Below, in pieces: positions 58,970-64,000 of a stretch of DNA of 64,000 nucleotides. Under the pieces are notes generated by a model, which saw nothing but the letters and a program-made list of their open reading frames with translations, searched no databases and was not told the DNA's origin. The DNA comes from an uncultured Flavobacteriales bacterium (GTDB lineage: Bacteria > Bacteroidota > Bacteroidia > Flavobacteriales_D > Crocinitomicaceae). Position numbers and translations under genes: made by a program. The stretch spans positions 335,594-399,593 of the forward strand of contig CAJAVU010000021.1 of the NCBI GenBank assembly GCA_903945495.1, written 5' to 3'. How positions within the stretch are numbered: the first letter of the stretch is position 1; each line of letters begins with the position of its first letter.

Positions 58970-60167
58970 AAAGTTTGAAACTATATAAGGTTCCTGTTTC
59001 TGTTGAATTTCTGGAATATTCTCCGTCCAATTGTTCTGTTAGTGTTTCGATTAATTGAAGGCCAAAAGAAGATTGATTTTCCTGTTCTTTCCAAGATCCA
59101 TTGTCTTCGTATGTAAGCAGTAATTGTCCGTCGAGTTCTGAAGTAAAGATGATATTAATAATTCCTTGGTTCTCAAAGGCATGCTTCATTGAATTAGAAA
59201 CGAGTTCAGCAACAAGAAGTGCCAGAGGAACAATTGTTTTGGAACCAACTTTATCTAAATTCGAAGTAACATTCACTTGAATAGGCAGCTGTACAGAAGT
59301 TGATCGAATTAAATCGTCGATGAGGGTTTTGAAATAATCCGATGCATCCATTTGCGACAAGTTCTTTTCTTGATACATTTTTTGGTGAATCAATGACATA
59401 GTCATCACACGGTTTATGGCATCGGTAAAGTGAACTTTTGCATCTTCGGATTCGATTTCAGCCGATTGTAAGCGCAAGAGACTCGTGATTACCTGTAAGT
59501 TGTTTTTTACACGATGATGAATTTCCTGTAAAAGAACTGTCTTTTCCTCGTTTTGAAGGCGAATCATTTTGTATTGTTCATTCAATTCTCCATTAGCTTG
59601 TCTAAACTTCCCTTCAGCGTGCGCTGTTGTATTTATAAAAATGTGAATGAAATAACCAATAATGAACATACAAAGGGTAAATTCTAGCATTAAACCAATC
59701 AATTCCATTTGAGAATAATTCTCTTTTAATGTTTCATTGGTATTCATAAAAAAATAGAAGTACAAAGAAACGCTAATGGCAATGATTGCCAATATAGTGT
59801 GTCCAACTTTCTTTCCAAGGTTAAAGAAGCCAAAAATGGCGATGATAATCATCCAAAGTGGTTCAATTATGTGAGGATTATTCTTAACCAAGAACATGGA
59901 TGAAATAACCAGGATCAAGGATGCTATTACATTGAAATAGGATACGATAATGAATCGTTTCGTAACAAGTAAATAGATTAAACCCGTTAATGAAATAAGA
60001 AATCCACTTAGATATTGGATAAAGGTTGTGATATTATGAAAGGAAAAGAATGCGGATATCACAAAAAGCCCAATGCATAAAATGACATTTACTCTCCATG
60101 CCGATTTAAATCGAGCGATGTCATAAAAATCTGTATAAGAATGTTTTGGTTCTTTAAAGAAGAGCAC
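58953..60167 (-). CDS. Sensor histidine kinase, HisKA_2-type
   Basis: 404 aa; about 6 TM; EIHHRVKNNLQVITSLLRLQSAEI; HATPase region (VAELVSNSMKHAF, SFGLQLIETL). Confidence 0.9.
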   Translation of the reverse strand: MLFFKEPKHSYTDFYDIARFKSAWRVNVILCIGLFVISAFFSFHNITTFIQYLSGFLISLTGLIYLLVTKRFIIVSYFNVIASLILVISSMFLVKNNPHIIEPLWMIIIAIFGFFNLGKKVGHTILAIIAISVSLYFYFFMNTNETLKENYSQMELIGLMLEFTLCMFIIGYFIHIFINTTAHAEGKFRQANGELNEQYKMIRLQNEEKTVLLQEIHHRVKNNLQVITSLLRLQSAEIESEDAKVHFTDAINRVMTMSLIHQKMYQEKNLSQMDASDYFKTLIDDLIRSTSVQLPIQVNVTSNLDKVGSKTIVPLALLVAELVSNSMKHAFENQGIINIIFTSELDGQLLLTYEDNGSWKEQENQSSFGLQLIETLTEQLDGEYSRNSTETGTLYSFKLSNLDD

Positions 60168-60219
60168 GGTCTAAATTTCAGTGAGTGATGAAGATAGCGT
60201 AAATTATAACATAAATCAA

Positions 60220-60663
60220 TTAGGGAACAAAATTATTTGCTTTCCATTTGCCTTTTTGAACAATTCCGTTAGCGAACCATAAAGTACCTTTTCCTTCTAG
60301 CAATCCATCTACGAATCCTCCTTCGTAATAATCTCCATTGGTCCAAGACATTGATCCTTTACCATTTTGTAAGCCCATGACCCAATTTCCTTCATAGGTT
60401 TCGCCAGTTTCCCAAACCATTTTTCCTTTTCCGTTTTGGAAATTATTTTTCCAGTTCCCTTCGTAATACGCACCACCTGACCAGAACATTTTTCCGAATC
60501 CATTGGCTAATCCATTTTCCATCTCGCCGATGTACTTATCACCAGAATCGTAAAATATTGTATCACCAAACTCCTGTGATAGAGAATCAAAACTGATAAA
60601 CGAAAATGAAATCAAAACAAGAAAAAGAGCTTTTTTCATACAATTGGGTTTTAGAATTCTCAA
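60220..60663 (-). CDS. MORN repeat protein
   Basis: 147 aa; consecutive MORN units (YIGEMENGLANGFGKMFW, YYEGNWKNNFQNGKGKMVW, TYEGNWVMGLQNGKGSMSW, YYEGGFVDGLLEGKGTLWF). Confidence 0.9.
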   Translation of the reverse strand: MRILKPNCMKKALFLVLISFSFISFDSLSQEFGDTIFYDSGDKYIGEMENGLANGFGKMFWSGGAYYEGNWKNNFQNGKGKMVWETGETYEGNWVMGLQNGKGSMSWTNGDYYEGGFVDGLLEGKGTLWFANGIVQKGKWKANNFVP

Positions 60664-60914
60664 AGATATTCATTTGATTTTCAAAATTCTTGAAAAAAGT
60701 TTGATTTTTTGAAAAATTCGCGAATGCTTTTAAAGTATTGAAAATCAATTATAAAAACGGTATTAACCGACAACAAACGAAAAATAGTCGAAAGAAAACG
60801 ACAAATAACCGAATCACGAAATTGAACCATCACAACTTTGCATCGTCGAATTCAGAATACGACTTCTGATCAGACACTTAACAAATTTTTCAAACTTTTT
60901 AAATTATTACAAAC

Positions 60915-61268
60915 ATGAACACATTACGCAACAAAGTAAGTTTGATTGGACGCCTTGGGGCACAACCAGAAGTAACAACTTTCGAATCTGGAAGTACATT
61001 AGCACGCTTCACATTAGCAACAAACGAAAGCTACAAAGACAAAAACGGGCAATGGCACGAAAACACACAATGGCATACAATCAATGCCTGGGGAAGAATT
61101 GCTGAACGTGTAAAAAAAGCGCTGAACAAAGGTCAAGAAGTGATTGTCGAAGGCAAATTAGTACACCAAACCTACGAAACAAAAACGGGTGAAAAACGCT
61201 ATGGCACAATCATCGAGGCAACGGAATTCTTGTTGTTGCAACCGAAATCAGAAACAACTCAAAAATAA
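60915..61268 (+). CDS. Single-stranded DNA-binding protein paralogue 1, no acidic tail
   Basis: 117 aa; NKVSLIGRLGAQPEVTTFESGSTLARFTLATNE, ENTQWHTINAWGRIAERV, GQEVIVEGKLVHQTYE. Confidence 0.92.
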   Translation: MNTLRNKVSLIGRLGAQPEVTTFESGSTLARFTLATNESYKDKNGQWHENTQWHTINAWGRIAERVKKALNKGQEVIVEGKLVHQTYETKTGEKRYGTIIEATEFLLLQPKSETTQK

Positions 61269-61283
61269 ACCTAATCTACCACC

Positions 61284-61309
61284 AATGGAGCCGTTAAGGC
61301 GGCTCCATT
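61284..61309 (+). terminator. Terminator/attenuator-like hairpin between SSB paralogues 1 and 2
   Basis: Perfect 10-bp stem AATGGAGCCG-ttaagg-CGGCTCCATT; T-tract short. Confidence 0.6.
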
Positions 61310-61323
61310 TAAAATCGTACAAA

Positions 61324-61635
61324 ATGAATCACGTTAATTTAATTGGAAAAGTGTGCTCAGCACCAAAAGTTGTTCAACTTCCTAGTGGAAGAAAAATCGC
61401 AAAATTTACCATGTCAACCAAAGAAATGTACTTGGATGAAACGGGTAAAACAAAATCAAGAAGCCAATGGCACCAACTTACAGCTTGGGGAAGATGGGTA
61501 CAAGTAATTGAAGAACTTGGTCAAGTGGGAATGGATTTGGCAGTGGAAGGAAAGTTAGTTTCTCGTTTCTATCAGCAGGAAGGACAGCGAAAATTTGTTT
61601 CTGAAGTTGAAGTGAATGATCTAATTATTCTGTAA
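61324..61635 (+). CDS. Single-stranded DNA-binding protein paralogue 2, no acidic tail
   Basis: MNHVNLIGKVCSAPKVVQLPSGRKIAKFTMSTKE, SQWHQLTAWGRW, DLAVEGKLVSRFYQ; 103 aa from ATG at 61324. Confidence 0.9.
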   Translation: MNHVNLIGKVCSAPKVVQLPSGRKIAKFTMSTKEMYLDETGKTKSRSQWHQLTAWGRWVQVIEELGQVGMDLAVEGKLVSRFYQQEGQRKFVSEVEVNDLIIL

Positions 61636-62042
61636 TGGAAACGACAATCATGACTCAGCGAAAAGATACTTTCTCCTTCGAAGATTTAATCGCATGGCAA
61701 AAAGGACATAAATTGCTCATTACTGTTTTTAAGCAATTGAAAGAAAAGGAAAGTACAGTTGATCGACAATTTGATGTTCAAATGAAGCAAACCGCAATTG
61801 CCATTTGCAGCCAAATCGCAGCGGGATACGAACAAAGTATTCCTTCAATAACGATTGATTTTCTTCGGAATGCAAAAGGTGCAGCAGCTTCCTTGACAAC
61901 GCAGATCATTCTAGCAAAAGAACTAGGTTATTTTGAAGCTGATTTAACATCAGAATTATATGCCTTAGCAAAAGAAGTTTCAAAAATTATCCAAGGCTTA
62001 ATCAATTACATCAGCAATAAAAATGAATCAAATTTAGCCTAA
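61635..62042 (+). CDS. Four-helix-bundle protein (S23/Avd-like)
   Basis: 135 aa; FSFEDLIAWQKGHKLLITVF, QTAIAICSQIAAGYEQSIPSITIDFLRNAKGAAASLTTQIILAKELGYF. Overlaps the SSB2 stop by one base (TAATG). Confidence 0.82.
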   Translation: METTIMTQRKDTFSFEDLIAWQKGHKLLITVFKQLKEKESTVDRQFDVQMKQTAIAICSQIAAGYEQSIPSITIDFLRNAKGAAASLTTQIILAKELGYFEADLTSELYALAKEVSKIIQGLINYISNKNESNLA

Positions 62043-62113
62043 GCGCTTTTCATGCATAACTCATTATACACAACTTAAATACACAATTCATTTCACCTTT
62101 AAAATTCACAAAT

Positions 62114-62437
62114 ATGACACTTAGAAATCACATTACACTTGTAGGAAACATTGGCACACAAGCTGAAATCACAAATTTCGATAACGGAAACAAAGTTGCA
62201 CGATTCAGCATTGCAACGGACAAAACGTATCGAGCAAACAATGGAAAAATAAAATCCGACACCGAGTGGCACCGCGTTTTTGCCTGGGGAAACATGGCTC
62301 AGTTCATCGAACAATACGCCGAAAAGGGTAAAAAAGTGGCAATTCACGGAAGACTGGTTAACCGCACATATTTAAATCAAGAAGGTGTGAAACGCAGTGT
62401 CACCGAAGTCGAATTACGACATATAATTGGATTATAA
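62114..62437 (+). CDS. Single-stranded DNA-binding protein paralogue 3, no acidic tail
   Basis: 107 aa; NHITLVGNIGTQAEITNFDNGNKVARFSIATDK, DTEWHRVFAWGNMAQFIE, KKVAIHGRLVNRTY. Confidence 0.92.
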   Translation: MTLRNHITLVGNIGTQAEITNFDNGNKVARFSIATDKTYRANNGKIKSDTEWHRVFAWGNMAQFIEQYAEKGKKVAIHGRLVNRTYLNQEGVKRSVTEVELRHIIGL

Positions 62438-62582
62438 ACGGCGATTCGATTAGTAGAGAGGTTCCCAAAAATTTAGGTGATAGATGGATATAGGTAAGTT
62501 TAAACTTCTCCACTAATTGACTCCCGTTTTTAATGAAGCTCCCGACACTTAACCTACCAATTTTACGATGTGCAGGGACTCA

Positions 62583-62616
62583 AAAAAAGCGATCATAGAA
62601 ATATGGTCGCTTTTTA
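62583..62616 (-). terminator. Rho-independent terminator for the 62620 minus-strand gene
   Basis: AAAAAGCGATCAT-agaaat-ATGGTCGCTTTTT. Confidence 0.75.
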
Positions 62617-62619
62617 TGT

Positions 62620-64000
62620 TTAATAATTTCTATAATCGTTCCATAAAGAACTTCGAATCCCAATCATTGGAATGTACATTGTTGATTTAAACGCACTATC
62701 GTAGCGCAATTGGTTTTCGAAAAATGCTTGAAGATTCCCATGAGCAACCAATTGATAGGAAACAGTTAAACTCAATCGCAAACCATTATTTCCTATTCCT
62801 TGTCCAATAAAATTACCATAATCGTTTGGTCGCAACGTATAAGATTGATATAAATTTCCACCATAACTATATCCATCTTTGTCATATCCTCGAAGAAAGT
62901 AACTCGCAAATCCTTTGAAGGACCACTTATTAACTTGCATTTTATATTCTCCTAGAAGTTCCATAAAATTAGAACCATAAGGATGCGACAAAGTCATACC
63001 TTGGTTCCCGTAATTCTGACCTGAATTCAAATGCGCATACGTATATGGACGAACAAAATTGTACTCCAAACGATAAAATGATTTAGCTTTTCTACTTCCA
63101 AATCTACCTTTGATACCCAACTGACCACCGTATTTATTAGCCCACCAGCCAGATTTTGCTTTCACTTCTGCCAAAAAGAACTCATCTAGAATAAATTGAC
63201 CATACAACATGTGTTTCTTGTATTTGGCACTGAAACTCAATCCCAAAACAACATTATCCGAAGACCCCATCGCGTATTCTTGAGGTCGATAGAAAATAAC
63301 AGGATTCAAGTATTCAGCATCGTAGCCACGATTCAACAAGGTGTCTTTAGGTTGGAATATTACAGATTCAAAAACACCAATGTTCAACCATTTTGTTGCG
63401 TTTAAACTAATATGATGCGAAACACCATTTTTCATTTTCCACTTTTCGCCAGATTGTTCGCGGAAAAATTGATATAAAACACTGTATTCAACTCGCCAAA
63501 AACGCACTTTAATTGATCCAAACGGATAGGGTTTTCCATAATCACTTAAAAATAAAGAGCGATTTCCTTCACCTATAAAATTATGATCTAATCCTACCTG
63601 AAAATTGAAGATAGAATTTGGTGTATAAGACAATCTTCCTCTTAAATCGGTGTATAGGAAATTGCGGCCCATAGAATCAATGATAAACGCTTTTGGTTCA
63701 AATAGTGAATCAGCGTGCGACAGCCCTTCAACAGCGCCTATACGAATAAACCATTTTTCTTTAAATGTACTTTCCAATTGAACGCCTAATCCACCACGAA
63801 ATTCGGATTGATTGGAATAGCGGAAACCAGCGTCGATTAAACCAGTTATTGATAAGTATGATTTTTTTTCACCGGTTGAATCTGATGTTTTATTTATTAA
63901 ACGCGTTTGAGGTAAATAACCTGAATGGACGGTAACTGAATTTTTTTGAATAGAATCAGAAGGCATTTCTTCATACAACAGTCCTACAGTTCCTTGTGAA
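62620..64000 (-). CDS. Outer-membrane beta-barrel protein, capsule assembly Wzi/RemB-like (N-terminus truncated by window edge)
   Basis: Frame continues open to the window end (SQGTVGLLYEEMPS...). Wzi-like YLNPVIFYRPQEYAMGSSDNVVLGLSFSAKY; long alternating beta-strand pattern. Confidence 0.65.
   Translation of the reverse strand, partial: SQGTVGLLYEEMPSDSIQKNSVTVHSGYLPQTRLINKTSDSTGEKKSYLSITGLIDAGFRYSNQSEFRGGLGVQLESTFKEKWFIRIGAVEGLSHADSLFEPKAFIIDSMGRNFLYTDLRGRLSYTPNSIFNFQVGLDHNFIGEGNRSLFLSDYGKPYPFGSIKVRFWRVEYSVLYQFFREQSGEKWKMKNGVSHHISLNATKWLNIGVFESVIFQPKDTLLNRGYDAEYLNPVIFYRPQEYAMGSSDNVVLGLSFSAKYKKHMLYGQFILDEFFLAEVKAKSGWWANKYGGQLGIKGRFGSRKAKSFYRLEYNFVRPYTYAHLNSGQNYGNQGMTLSHPYGSNFMELLGEYKMQVNKWSFKGFASYFLRGYDKDGYSYGGNLYQSYTLRPNDYGNFIGQGIGNNGLRLSLTVSYQLVAHGNLQAFFENQLRYDSAFKSTMYIPMIGIRSSLWNDYRNY

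Noticed and set aside
60915-62437. Integrative element or prophage carrying the SSBs
   Set aside because: No integrase, relaxase, transposase, att-like repeat or phage gene in the visible region; the flank beyond 64000 cannot be seen, so only a weak rejection.

Overview
This 64 kb window looks like a chromosomal segment of a Bacteroidetes bacterium, probably Flavobacteriales (Fluviicola/Crocinitomicaceae-like by inference). Support: AT-rich coding style, T9SS type A and type B sorting domains, TAnnTTTG-type promoter motifs, and LETM1-related and four-helix-bundle (S23-like) proteins. Most of it is housekeeping: asd, two glycosyltransferases, mfd, fbp, an aminotransferase/omega-amidase pair, hemL, kynU/kmo, a CTP protease, dCMP deaminase, purH, the mreBCD-mrdA-rodA shape operon plus PBP1A, CoA-transferase subunits, nadD, gmk, yicC, rsmA, ispD, metF and ribE. 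I saw no rRNA, tRNA, CRISPR array or transposase. The least ordinary material is: (i) a right-hand cluster of three divergent short SSB paralogues, all lacking an acidic C-tail, with an S23/Avd-like four-helix-bundle gene translationally coupled (TAATG) to the second; (ii) a second four-helix-bundle gene between kynU and kmo, bounded by 13-bp perfect inverted repeats; (iii) several distinct intergenic repeat families (8-bp array, 11-bp phased array, ~0.2-0.3 kb compound repeats, AT-rich palindromes), two of which supply the last codons of genes; (iv) a terminator-like hairpin overlapping a promoter-like motif between mreB and mreC. All functional calls come from reading the translations; no database search was run.
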